Assembly (NCBI RefSeq): GCF_009389715.1
Contig: NW_024067979.1
Location: forward strand, 124,001 to 188,000
From: Phoenix dactylifera
Lineage: Eukaryota > Streptophyta > Magnoliopsida > Arecales > Arecaceae
Direction: 5' to 3'
Length of the DNA: 64,000 nt
Shown here: piece by piece, positions 55,381 to 64,000 of the stretch
How positions within the stretch are numbered: position 1 is the first letter of the stretch
How the letters are laid out: every line of letters begins with the position of its first letter
Translations under genes and position numbers: made by a program
Notes under the pieces: model-generated
The model's database searches: none
Seen by the model: only the letters and a program-made list of their open reading frames with translations
Told to the model about the DNA's origin: nothing

Positions 55381-57218
55381 TGCTCCGAGGGAGACGATTT
55401 AGAGATGTGGAGTTCCAGCATTCTCAGGTGGGATCTACTTCTGATCAGTCCCTACAGTCCCAGCAGCCATGTGAGCATCAGCAGCACGAGTCAGGATCTC
55501 AGCGCGAGCCTCCTGCTGATTGCCCGGAGGATGAGCTCCGGATCCAGGATAATTCGATTTAAAGTTCATATTTTATGTTCATATTTGTCTTCAACTTTTT
55601 AAGACGTATTTTATTTAATTTTAATAGATGGACAAGGGACGGTGAGGACGAGACGGGGACCCACTCAAGCAAAGGATGTGTGGAAGCTTCCTCCGGGTGA
55701 GAAGATCATCATCCGATGCAACGAATTGGGGCAGCCCATCAATAGAGCTGGAAGTCTACTATCAAGCTTTTTAGGATCGGTTGCACGCAAGGGTCAGCTG
55801 TGTCCACTCAACAATACAAAGTGGAATGACATGTTTCCTTCGTATAAGGTTGAGCTTCTTAGACTCATACAGGTAATGAATTGAATTTATTCTTTTTAAT
55901 TCGATACCTCCTGTATATTAATTTGCTTAGTATCATAATTTTATTTTAGATGTTTAATATTATTATAACATTCTGATCTTGTTGTAGGGTAAGTTTGTAC
56001 TCCCTCCAGAGAGCCATGATTGGGTGCTAAAGTCCCTCAATCGCAAATGGAAAGAATATAAAGCAAAATTAAAGACGGACTTCAAGCGCGAAGGTATGAT
56101 AGAGGAGGAGGTTGCTTGTGTGACTCCTCCTGATGTATACCCTCAGCAGTGGAGGGAGCTTGTTCATTACTGATTTTCTGAAAGAGGACAGGTCACGTAT
56201 ATTGTTTCAATATCTTCTATTATCTTTATTATTAATATAGAGTGCAAATATATACATTGAATCATATTATACTGTGTGCTTTTATTTTGGCAGACATATT
56301 CTAATATTGGTAGAGCTGCACGAGCATCTCAAGCAGTTCCTCATACTTCAGGCTCGAAGAGTTATGCGAGACGTAGAAATGAATTCGTAAGTTCTTTTGA
56401 AACTATTTGAAACTCTACTAACATATAGCACGTATCATGATATATAGTTTGCCCATATACTTTCCGTATGTGTAGATAGTAAAGCATGGAAGGGAGCCTG
56501 GTGAGGTAGAGTTTTATAAGATGACCCACACTCACCGAGATGGCAGCTTTGTCCGGGACGAGTCGAGAGATATAGTTGTATGTATTCATTTTTTATTTGA
56601 TCATAATTATTAATTTTACTTCCTTTAAATTATTAATGTGACTGTTTATTTTTTTGAGAGAGATATAGGAAAGAGCTACAAATCTCATTTCAGAGCGCGT
56701 CGGGGAGTCATCATCATCCGACGCGGCCAGTCGCGTCGAGGCTCAGGTCTATGTAGAATTGATGGGCCCAGAACGTTATGATCGGGTGAGGGGTTACAGT
56801 TTCGGAGTTACCCCCACTCAGCTGTCTGCAGTGAGCCGATATACCCAAGATGCCAGACAAGGTACTAGCACTGCAGAGGTTTGTAGTTTGAAGACAGAGA
56901 TGGCACAGATAAAGCAGTCATATGAGACAAGGATAGAGGAGATGAGGCAGAGTCATATGACTGATATGGCGGAGTTGAAGCAGAGCCAAGAGTTGAAGAT
57001 ACAATCTTTGCAGGATCAGCTTGACCATATTTCATCTTTTTTGCAGAGATTTGCTCCTCCGGTACATAACTAAATATATTTGAATATTTTATATAATTAT
57101 AATGTATTCTTGTATGAGCGTGATGACTTTCGTATTTTTAGTTTCTAAAGTATTTTTTTTCTTGTAGGTTGCTGATACTTCATCTACTCGTAGAGATGAT
57201 GATGCCGTCGACTCTTGA
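55381..57218 (+). pseudogene. TNPA-like (Ptta/En/Spm, Transposase_24) gene of the Pack-CACTA
   Basis: Exons by reading frame and GT/AG borders: a first part from MLRGRRFRDVEFQHSQ at 55381, then about 55628-55872 (GPTQAKDVWKLPPGEK, SFLGSVARKG), 55988-56191 (GKFVLPPESHDWVLKSLNRK), 56294-56386 (SNIGRAARAS), 56476-56574 (GREPGEVEFYKMTHTHRDG), 56669-57061 and 57168-57218 ending DDDAVDS. The exon at 56669 holds a coiled coil rich in Gln/Glu/Met (MAQIKQSYETRIEEMRQSH). One in-frame TGA at 56171-56173 stands where Trp is expected in LVHYWFSERGQ. The border after the first part is unclear. Proteins of this type bind subterminal repeats of CACTA elements. Confidence 0.8.
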
Positions 57219-57336
57219 TATATCGTAGATTGTGTACTTACGATTTTGAGATGAATGTTTTTAGATTGTTTTAAATTTTTTTTTTTTTGATACTTACCTC
57301 AATTTCCAAAGTACGATTATGCCAGAACTTTGATAA

Positions 57337-57400
57337 GTATAGATCTTGGAAAGGACTTTAATTAGTATGTTCTATGTTGACTTGACAGGAACATGGTTTC
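57337..57400. repeat. 64-bp direct repeat, left copy
   Basis: Starts GTATAGATCTTGGAAAGG and ends AACATGGTTTC. An identical copy lies at 58416-58479. The pair brackets the captured SERINC segment. Confidence 0.95.
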
Positions 57401-57609
57401 CAAAATCTTATGTATAACAATTAGTTTGTAGAGTTTGATCGGTTTAAGATAGATAATGCAGATTCGGTCAACCTCAGCCAAAGGAAGAAACACTATCTAG
57501 ACACTCCACTCCATTTTAGGTCCTAACGGGCTCTAGGGCCAATAGACCGGTCCCATTACTGGTATAATGGTATAACCCTTGCACTATTGACAAGTCTTCA
57601 GTTTTCTAG

Positions 57610-58200
57610 ATGGCCTTTGACATGTGCTCGATGTTTCCTGTGTTCCACCTGGTGTAGGCTCTGAGAGGCCTTTGCTTCCTTTTGACAAGGTAGAGGAGCA
57701 GGAAGACAGGAAGAAGGATGAGGCTAAGCCTGTCTCCTATTCATATTCCTTCTTCCACCTCATTTTCTCCCTTGCCAGCATGTACTCGGCTATGCTTCTT
57801 ACTGGCTGGTCCACGTCCGTTGGTGAAAGTGGTAAGCTTGTTGATGTTGGGTGGCCCTCTGTGTGGGTCAGGATTGTGACTGGGTGGGCCACAGCAGCTC
57901 TCTACATCTGGTCTCTAATTGCTCCCATTCTCTTCCCAGATAGGGAGTTCTGACTCCCAAGTATGTAAAAGGATGCAATAATTATTTGGGACCCAAGTCC
58001 AGTATCATTGAGTCTGTACATGTCTCTGTACACAGCTCTCGATGCTGCATTTATGGAGGAATCTGTATTATAGATGCAGGCTAAACTTATGTGTGATTCA
58101 AGAATGATAGAGATGTTGCTATAATGTTTGGAATTGTAACCATGGTGCTTCATAATTGAACAGTAAGATGGTCATCCTTTCTTGTGCATGATTCACTGGC
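57610..58200 (+). pseudogene. Captured serine incorporator (SERINC/TMS1-like) 3' end
   Basis: The frame from about 57650 reads SERPLLPFDKVEEQEDRKKDEAKPVSYSYSFFHLIFSLASMY and SAMLLTGWSTSV in neighbouring pieces. It then gives VGWPSVWVRIVTGWATAALY and ends IAPILFPDREF with a stop at 57951-57953. This is the well-conserved C-terminal exon of plant SERINC membrane proteins, with its last two membrane helices. It is followed by AT-rich sequence that resembles the gene's 3' untranslated region to about 58200. The other exons are missing, so it is a gene piece and not a functional copy. Confidence 0.85.
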
Positions 58201-58415
58201 AACATGCAAATATTTGCTGGGTAAACTTTGATTTCATTCTCTGAAACTTTAGATAATGGGAACAATTTGTATTGGGTAATCCTACTGTTTGCTCGGCCGG
58301 AAGGAAGGTATGCTTTCTTCTGCTTTACATGTTGGACTGGGAGCCGCAGTTATTGAAAATATTGGGCAGGCTTTTGGTACTAAAAAAACAGCAGCGGTTG
58401 TTGCAGTATGATCGG

Positions 58416-58479
58416 GTATAGATCTTGGAAAGGACTTTAATTAGTATGTTCTATGTTGACTTGACAGGAACATGGTTTC
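58416..58479. repeat. 64-bp direct repeat, right copy
   Basis: Identical to 57337-57400. It lies between the SERINC segment and the LEUNIG segment. Confidence 0.95.
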
Positions 58480-58679
58480 AGGACAGGCAGTCCGGCTGGA
58501 CGACTTGACTCCCACGATCTAGATGAGGTAACTGGAATACATCTTCTTCATGAAAGTAAACTGTAGATTTTGCTTTTCTTCCTCTTGTTCTTCTTCGATG
58601 GTTAGCAGGGCTACTTGTCATACATGAGAAACCTGATAGATCATTCTTGTGGTTCTATTTTGCTGGCCAGCAATCTTGA

Positions 58680-58970
58680 TCGTTTGCATTTTACTTGATT
58701 GTGTGCTTTTGCTAATTTTTGTTCTGTATTCTTTCAATTCTTGCAGTCTTTGGAGCTGTGGAATGTGATAGAGAACCAAACCATGACGGTCCAGGCACAC
58801 GAAGGTCTTATTGCAGCATTGGCACAGTCACAAGCCACAGGAATGGTGGCCTCTGCTAGCCATGACAAGTCTGTTAAGCTGTGGAAGTAAACATGGGGGT
58901 GCTGCAGTGGAAGTAAGCTGTGGAAGTAAGCCACAGGAATTTTTGGAAGCTACTTTGATGGTTTATGTAT
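58680..58970 (+). pseudogene. Captured LEUNIG-type WD40 corepressor 3' exon
   Basis: After an intron end TTCTTGCAG at 58738-58746 the exon 58747-58890 reads [20 protein letters not shown], then [20 protein letters not shown] and KSVKLWK followed by a stop. This corresponds to the last WD40 repeat of plant LEUNIG/LEUNIG-homolog transcriptional corepressors, which read very similarly up to their C-terminus. Intron sequence before it and probable 3' untranslated sequence after it are included, so genomic DNA and not cDNA was captured. GGAAGTAAGC is duplicated near 58910-58930. Confidence 0.82.
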
Positions 58971-59317
58971 TCGTAGACTAAATGTTTTGTGTCATCTGTA
59001 CTGAACTTCTTGTTCTATCTTACTAATCCCAGTGGTGTAGAAATGCATACCTTGTTATAATTAGTGTTGGAAGCAGTGGAACAGAGCTACTGCTGCACTG
59101 ATTGTTGGTAAATCTTAGTTTTTAAGGTAACACGTGCTTGCTTTTCCATGTCTAGCCTCCATGATGGATGTGCTTCTTGGCAAACTATGTCTCTTCAACC
59201 AAATGATACTTTATATAATATATCTTTGAACCATGTAATTTATGTTGATTTGGAGAAATAGTGCGATCTGATGACTAGTGTAATTTATGTAATTTATGTA
59301 ATTTATGTTGATTCATG

Positions 59318-59950
59318 TATGAGGTTTAACTATGCTCGTGATGAAGTTGATTTGATTGGTAAGGATGTGGGTGGTGCAGAATTGACTGGGTATGGTAATC
59401 GAAGATATTCCTCTGTTCTGAAAGCAGCTAGAGATCGTGGGAGAAGTCACATTAGCTTCAAAGATTCTGACAATGATTCTCATATGATTTCCCCATCAGT
59501 CTGGAAATCTGGAGGCCCATATCATGTGGCTCGTAGGGCATACCAGGAAGATTCGGACGAGTGTTATGAGACAGTTTATGCTGCTCGTCTCAGTGACAGG
59601 ACGAGGCCTATGCTGTTTGATGTGGATTTGACGGTTCAAGCAAGTTATCAAGGTGAGCATGTTCCTCTGGTTTCTCTGATGAGCAGATTGAATGGCAAAG
59701 CAATTATAGGACACCCTGTTCAAATTGAAATACTCAAAGATGGTTCCACTGATCCACTTGTTTCTAGAAATCTTTTTGGTCTGGATGAAAATACAGCATG
59801 CCCACCTGTCTGGAGGACTGCAAGAAGAACTGCCATGCAACGAGTTCCTCGTTCTAACCCATCAGCCTTGGATGGTGAAGATGCTGGTGGTCTTCAATAT
59901 AGAGACAGAGAAAGCAAACCTCAAGTTCACAGCTACCAGAAATTCGCAAC
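59318..59950 (+). pseudogene. Captured PWWP/Tudor-type protein fragment
   Basis: An open frame of about 210 residues reads FNYARDEVDLIGKDVGGAEL, VWKSGGPYHVARRAYQED, LFDVDLTVQASYQGEHVPLV, SLMSRLNGKAIIGHPVQIEI and VWRTARRTAMQRVPRSNP in order. The segment V-A-SY---HVP--SLMS-LNG--IIGHP resembles the C-terminal part of plant Tudor/PWWP/MBT-superfamily proteins such as the At1g51745 type, whose role is poorly known. No PWWP domain itself is in the piece. The frame runs into the subterminal repeats and stops at 59969. The long open frame suggests recent capture. Confidence 0.6.
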
Positions 59951-59969
59951 CCATAGGTTTGATGTTTAA

Positions 59970-60360
59970 CGACGCTTTATTGCGTCGCTCAAGTAGCATA
60001 AACCGACGCTTTTAAGCGTCGGCATAGTCCAACACAAAATACGGTGGGAAGCGTGGGTTGAAGTACGCCGACGCTTTTAAGCGTCGGGTTTGTATAAAAT
60101 GAACGACGCTTAAAAGCGTCGGCATAGTCCAACAGAAATACGGTGGCAAGCGTCGGTTCAAGTACGCCGACACTTTTAAGCGTCGGGTTTGTATAAAATG
60201 ATCGACGCTTAAAAGCGTCGGCATAGAGCGACGACGCTTTTTTGACGCGTCGGGTTAAACCCGACCCACGCCCACCTGCTCGACGTCTGACCCACGCTTT
60301 GTGATGCGTGGGCTGGAAATTCGCCGACGCTTAAGAGCGTTGGGAGAGACCAAAAAAAGC
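59970..60360. repeat. Right subterminal repeats of the Pack-CACTA
   Basis: CGACGCTTTTAAGCGTCG palindromes and their halves occur about a dozen times, separated by about 60-bp units with GGCATAGTCCAACA. 60230-60360 is inversely homologous to 46870-47000, the left end of the smaller Pack-CACTA. Confidence 0.88.
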
Positions 60361-60390
60361 GCTGGGAGATATTTTTTTTTTTTTGTAGTG

Positions 60391-60706
60391 GGGGTTTGCT
60401 TGCAGGGACCATAGTACAAGAGAGAGTGACGTGTTAAAATTAGACTCGATGGTAAGAGAGTGACGTGTTATTCTCTAAATAAAATCGATGATAAGAGAGT
60501 GACGTGTTGTCCTCTAAATAAAATCGATGATGAGAGAGTACAGTACAAGGGGCCCAGACCATGGCATGTTTAATAGGCTAAGTTGTGGCCTCGGTTGTCG
60601 CACATTAAATTATAAGTATCTCCTGCAGTTGCAAAAGGTGCCGAGAAAAAAATAAACGGAGGCAATTGGTTGGCTCTTGATATTTGGGAATCCAATGGAC
60701 CCGAAC
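60391..60706. other. Module joint upstream of A3 and before B6
   Basis: The segment GATAAGAGAGTGACGTGTT with its neighbour AATAAAATCGATGA is present in about three tandem units at 60430-60540. The rest matches 24075-24180. No gene is seen. Confidence 0.55.
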
Positions 60707-60891
60707 CTACTGGAGGCGAAGAAGGCTGAATTAGACTGGAATCATCTTACTGTGACCCCTCAAACATTTGCAGCATTCTTCAGGAAAGGAGAGGTGGGGG
60801 ATTGGAGGAATCATATGATCAGTCCGGAGATGGCTCGAAAGTTGGACCACCTTGTAGAGCAGAAGCTAAAGGGATCCGATTTGACTCTTGG
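60707..60891 (+). pseudogene. Sulfotransferase pseudogene fragment B6
   Basis: The C-terminal part of a B-type gene reads LLEAKKAELDWNHLTVTP, FFRKGEVGDWRNHM, SPEMARKLDHLVEQKLKGSD without a stop; the Trp codons that are stops in B1 and B4 are intact. All upstream domains are missing, so it cannot be functional. Confidence 0.88.
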
Positions 60892-61912
60892 ATTAGTTGG
60901 TTTCCAATGGTAATTGAAGATTCTACAAAATCTTTCATATGGTGAAATTAGAAAATCTCACTTAAAGTGAAAATTCCTATCTCTTATTTTCTCTCGCAGC
61001 TTTTTTTTTGAGCTTCCTCCTTCTAGTGATTAAAAAGAATAATCTTATTTTTTAAAAAATTCTAAAACTTTTGAATTAAGAAGTAGACAAAATAATAATT
61101 TTAGAATTTGTAATGTTTAAATATTATCTAAACCTTTTGGGTTTTTTTGTGGCTGCTTATCCTTCTGCTGATGATTTGTAAGGTGCAATTGCTTGCGCGA
61201 TACGGGGAGATAAGCAAAAAAATAATTTACTTTTCTAGCTTATTATCAAACACTTTTTTTACAGAAAAGTAGAATATTATTGTAACACCAAACCCGGCCC
61301 AGCAATGTTTTTCATGTTCCAATCAGAATTTTTTAAGTCGTTTGTCGATAAACGTGTGATATTGAAACTTTGTACGTCATTAAAAATTACCTTGACGTTG
61401 CATCCAGTGAGTGACGTTTAATATGAGAATTTCCACAAAGCCTTTATGAGATATTATATTTATTTTCTAAAGCGTTTGGTACAGCATCCAAGTACTATAT
61501 GAGCGAATGGGACGCAACCCAAATCCCTCGAGGAGCCCACAAAAGATTTTATAGCCTGCCGTTGCTGTCGGGCTTCTTTCAAGCGGGCAAGAAACATGTG
61601 GACTTTGTGCTACCCTTTCGCCTAATAATGGAGATCTATTCTTGCGCCAGACATTTGAGTTATGATGCTATAGGGAGTCACGAGCGAGTGGAACAACTAT
61701 AGAATATATCATTTCAATTTTCTAAAAAGAGAATAAAGTATATTTTCTTAATAAAATTTAGTAGTTTTGAAAATATAATTATTAAAAGCTATTAGTTCCG
61801 TAGTTGGCACCAAATGTGACACGGTACATTTGGATACCACGTTGTTGAGATGGAAAAGGACGACAAGCAAATTTAGAACAACTATTTTCGGGTCGAATCG
61901 AAGCATGGCACA
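60892..61912. other. Module flank before the copia fossil
   Basis: 60892-61390 is the B-to-C spacer, and 61400-61912 matches 15490-16010, the flank downstream of C1. So the C gene is missing between the two. There is no gene. Confidence 0.6.
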
Positions 61913-62545
61913 TGTTGGAATATTTGAAAATTCTAATTCTGCCCTTCTTTGTCTTTTGTCTTTTGTCCAGTATACTTTATTTAGTCCCATATTGGAAAGA
62001 GATAAAACTTAAAAGGTCTTTATGTAGTATTCAACCTTTTAACTTGGTGAAGCAAAGAAAGTAAGTAGCCCACATGCATACAAGCCCAATAGAGGCCCAA
62101 GCCAAAATTGGCGAATCCGATCCGGAAACGTTTAACCGGGCGCATCGCGCTCAATCAACGCGCGCAGGGGGGACCCCCCTACGGGTGTGGGCTTGAGTCT
62201 GGTTTCTTTTTGCCGTTTAATTTTTTAAATTTAAAACTTTTTTTTTGTCACTTGGTAAAACGCCGTGTCTCTTAAAAAACGCATCTTCCTTTCTTTTCAA
62301 ACCCTATCAGATTCGAGAGCCTCCCTCTTCCTCTCCTCTGTTCTATCCCTTCCTGAGCGGTGTTGGGCTGTTCGACAAATCACTGCATCTGCGAGTGTAT
62401 GCTTGGAGTGATCCAGTTGTTGTATCTTGGAGGATAGACCGCCATTACCTGCTACACCGAGATTCATTGTGAAATCATGCCTCAACTGATAAGTTCTTCC
62501 TTCTTTCATCTATTATTTTTATAACAATCTTAAGAATAGATCAAC

Positions 62546-63230
62546 ATGGATTCTGCTATGATTACTGCTAGATCAATTCCTGATACTTCTAAAATTGAGA
62601 GTTTCAATGGTATGTATTTTAAGAGATGGCAAGAACGTGTTTATTCTGCATTGGATATGCTTAATTTTGCTCGGTATTTAAATCAGTCAAAACCGATAGA
62701 AGGGTCTGAAGATTTTGACACCAAATTCAAAAAGTGGGAACATGGAAATAAGATCTGTAGGCACACAATTCTGAGTACACTGTCCAATGAACTATTTGAT
62801 GTATACTGTTCATGCAAAGAAGCTGCAGAAATTTGAAAAAATCTGAATAAAAAATATGTGTTAGAAGATGCTGGAGTACAGAAATATGCTATAGGAAATT
62901 TTCTGCACTTTCAAATGATTGAGGATAGGGATGTGTCATCCCAAATCTATGATTTTCATAGGCTGGTCACTGATCTTAAAAATGAAGACATAATACTTCA
63001 AGAAGTTTTCCTAGCCGGCTGGCTGATTGAAAAATTACCTGAGTCTTGGAAAAATTATAAAAACAGCATGAAACACAAAAGAAAACATATGAGTCTTGAA
63101 GATGTTATTGTTCATATTAGAATTGAAGAACAAAATCGAGTCAGAGACCGAGAACAATTGGCCAAGGAAATGACTTCCAAAGCCAATGTAATAGTCAGCA
63201 AACCAGGTGGGTCTCGTTCAATAGGAAAAG
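62546..63230 (+). pseudogene. Gag region of the copia fossil
   Basis: The translation includes IESFNGMYFKRWQERVYSAL, KWEHGNKICRHTILSTLS, MIEDRDVSSQIYDFHRLVTD and LIEKLPESWKNYKNSMKHK. These are typical for the UBN2-type gag of plant copia elements. Confidence 0.85.
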
Positions 63231-64000
63231 TGTTCATGGGTGGTAGACTCTGGGGCTACCAGACATATTTGTGGCAATAGGAGTGCGTTTACTTCCTACA
63301 CTCCATTGAATGAAGGCGAAGAACAAGTGTTCATGGGTGATTCAAGACCCTCGCTAGTGGTTGGTAAAGGAAAAGTACTCCTCAAGCTAACATCAGGAAA
63401 AGTCCTTTCCATGAATGATGTGCTGCATGTTCCTAATATCCGTTGGAACTTAGTATCTGTTTCTTTATCAGGAAAGGCTGGAGTTAAAGTGTATCGTGAG
63501 TCTGATAAATTGTAATGACTAAGAACAATGTTTTCATTGGGAAGGGTTATTGTAACTAGAGTTTATTTGTCTTGAATGTAACCGAAACTATGAATGAAAA
63601 TGCATCATCTTTTGCTTATTTGATTGATTCTGTTGATGTATGGCATGGTAGATTAGGACATGTTAATTTTTCTTATATCAAGAAAATGAAAGACCTAGGC
63701 TTGTTAAATAACATTACATTTTTGGAAATGTGAATGATAAATGTGAAGTGTGTATAGAGTCTAAATCTACTAAAAAGAGTCATAAGTCAATAGAAAGAGA
63801 AACTGAATTGCTTGGATTAATACATTCTGATTTAGGAGATTTCAAACACACTCCAACTAGTGGAGGAAAAAGATTTTACATAACTTTTATTGATGAATAT
63901 TCTAAATATACTAAGGTATATCTACTTAGGACAAAAGATGAAACTTTTGAAAAATTTCAGCAATATGTTACTGAAGTAGAAAATAAATTTAATAAGAAAA
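63231..64000 (+). pseudogene. Protease and integrase region of the copia fossil
   Basis: VDSGATRHICGNRSAF marks the aspartic protease near 63240. VWHGRLGHVNFSYIKKMKDL near 63640 is the pre-integrase zinc-binding segment. The integrase core begins with LIHSDLGDF and YITFIDEYSKYTKVYLL near the window end. Reverse transcriptase lies outside. Confidence 0.85.

Larger units (their letters stand above)
54809..60390 (+). mobile_element. Pack-CACTA transposon, 5.6 kb, with three captured host gene pieces
   Basis: It begins CACTACAGTAAAAG and ends TTTTTTTTGTAGTG, flanked by GGT (54806-54808) and GGG (60391-60393). The homologous promoter segments of A1 (about 22360) and A2 (about 28160) read GCGGGTGTTTGTTTG without insertion. 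CCGACGCTT and AAGCGTCGG motifs crowd both ends (54835-54950 and 59970-60360). Content in order: a TNPA-like gene, then pieces of a SERINC gene, a LEUNIG-type gene and a PWWP-type gene, all plus strand. No TNP2 transposase is present, so it depends on another element for movement. Confidence 0.92.
61913..64000 (+). mobile_element. Ty1/copia LTR retrotransposon fossil, 5' part
   Basis: A 5' LTR starting TGTTGGAATATTTG at 61913 is inserted in module flank. Gag, protease and the pre-integrase and integrase regions follow on the plus strand, in the order of Ty1/copia; the element runs past the window edge. The end of the LTR lies somewhere before the gag start at 62546 and was not fixed. The visible coding part is broken in a few places, about three or four, so this copy is a fossil. 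Confidence 0.85.

Noticed and set aside
59496-59840. Minus-strand frame of 114 codons opposite the PWWP-type fragment.
   Set aside because: It is the shadow of the plus-strand captured coding sequence.

Overview
This is a plant nuclear window, most likely monocot and possibly a palm. The species guess is weak and rests on the style of the repeats. The only full-length host genes are five intronless cytosolic sulfotransferase (SOT/SULT) genes of 341 to 371 codons. Most of the rest is transposable elements and decayed sulfotransferase copies. There are no bacterial features, no CRISPR array, and no rRNA or tRNA that I can recognise.

Layout from left to right. 1-8645: minus-strand Ty3/gypsy fossil of Tat/Retand type, with a 117-bp tandem array and an opposite-strand reading frame in its 3' region. 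8646-29552: sulfotransferase modules with genes C1 (13025-14077, +), A1 (21263-22330, -) and A2 (27021-28136, -), three decayed B copies, TRIM-like, MITE, solo-LTR and LINE insertions. 29581-37113: a 7.5-kb CACTA transposon with a broken TNP2-type transposase and a TNPA-like gene. 37591-45860: decayed B copy, gene C2 (39600-40652, +), module flanks, a small solo LTR, a LINE remnant and another decayed B copy. 46720-50526: a solo-LTR-like fossil that itself carries a Pack-CACTA and a hAT MITE. 51577-52602: gene C3 (+). 54669-60891: remnant of an A gene, a 5.6-kb Pack-CACTA, and a B fragment. 61913-64000: the 5' part of a Ty1/copia fossil that runs off the window.

The cluster grew by duplication of a module: TRIM-like repeat, MITE, decayed B copy, about 1.2 kb of conserved spacer, forward C gene, and further along a reverse A gene. 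Repeated flanks give natural empty sites, so several insertions can be defined to the base with target-site duplications. The five enzymes have the PAPS-binding P-loop, the catalytic histidine and the C-terminal RKGxxGDWRNH signature, and should transfer sulfate from PAPS to small hydroxylated acceptors in the cytosol. The acceptors cannot be read from the sequence.

The most notable structures are two CACTA elements of one family that carry pieces of unrelated host genes. The larger (54809-60390) holds 3' ends of a serine incorporator gene, a LEUNIG-type WD40 corepressor gene and a PWWP/Tudor-type gene beside a nearly intact TNPA-like gene. The smaller (46867-47962) holds the start of a COPT/Ctr copper transporter gene. 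Family assignments come from reading the translations, without database searches.
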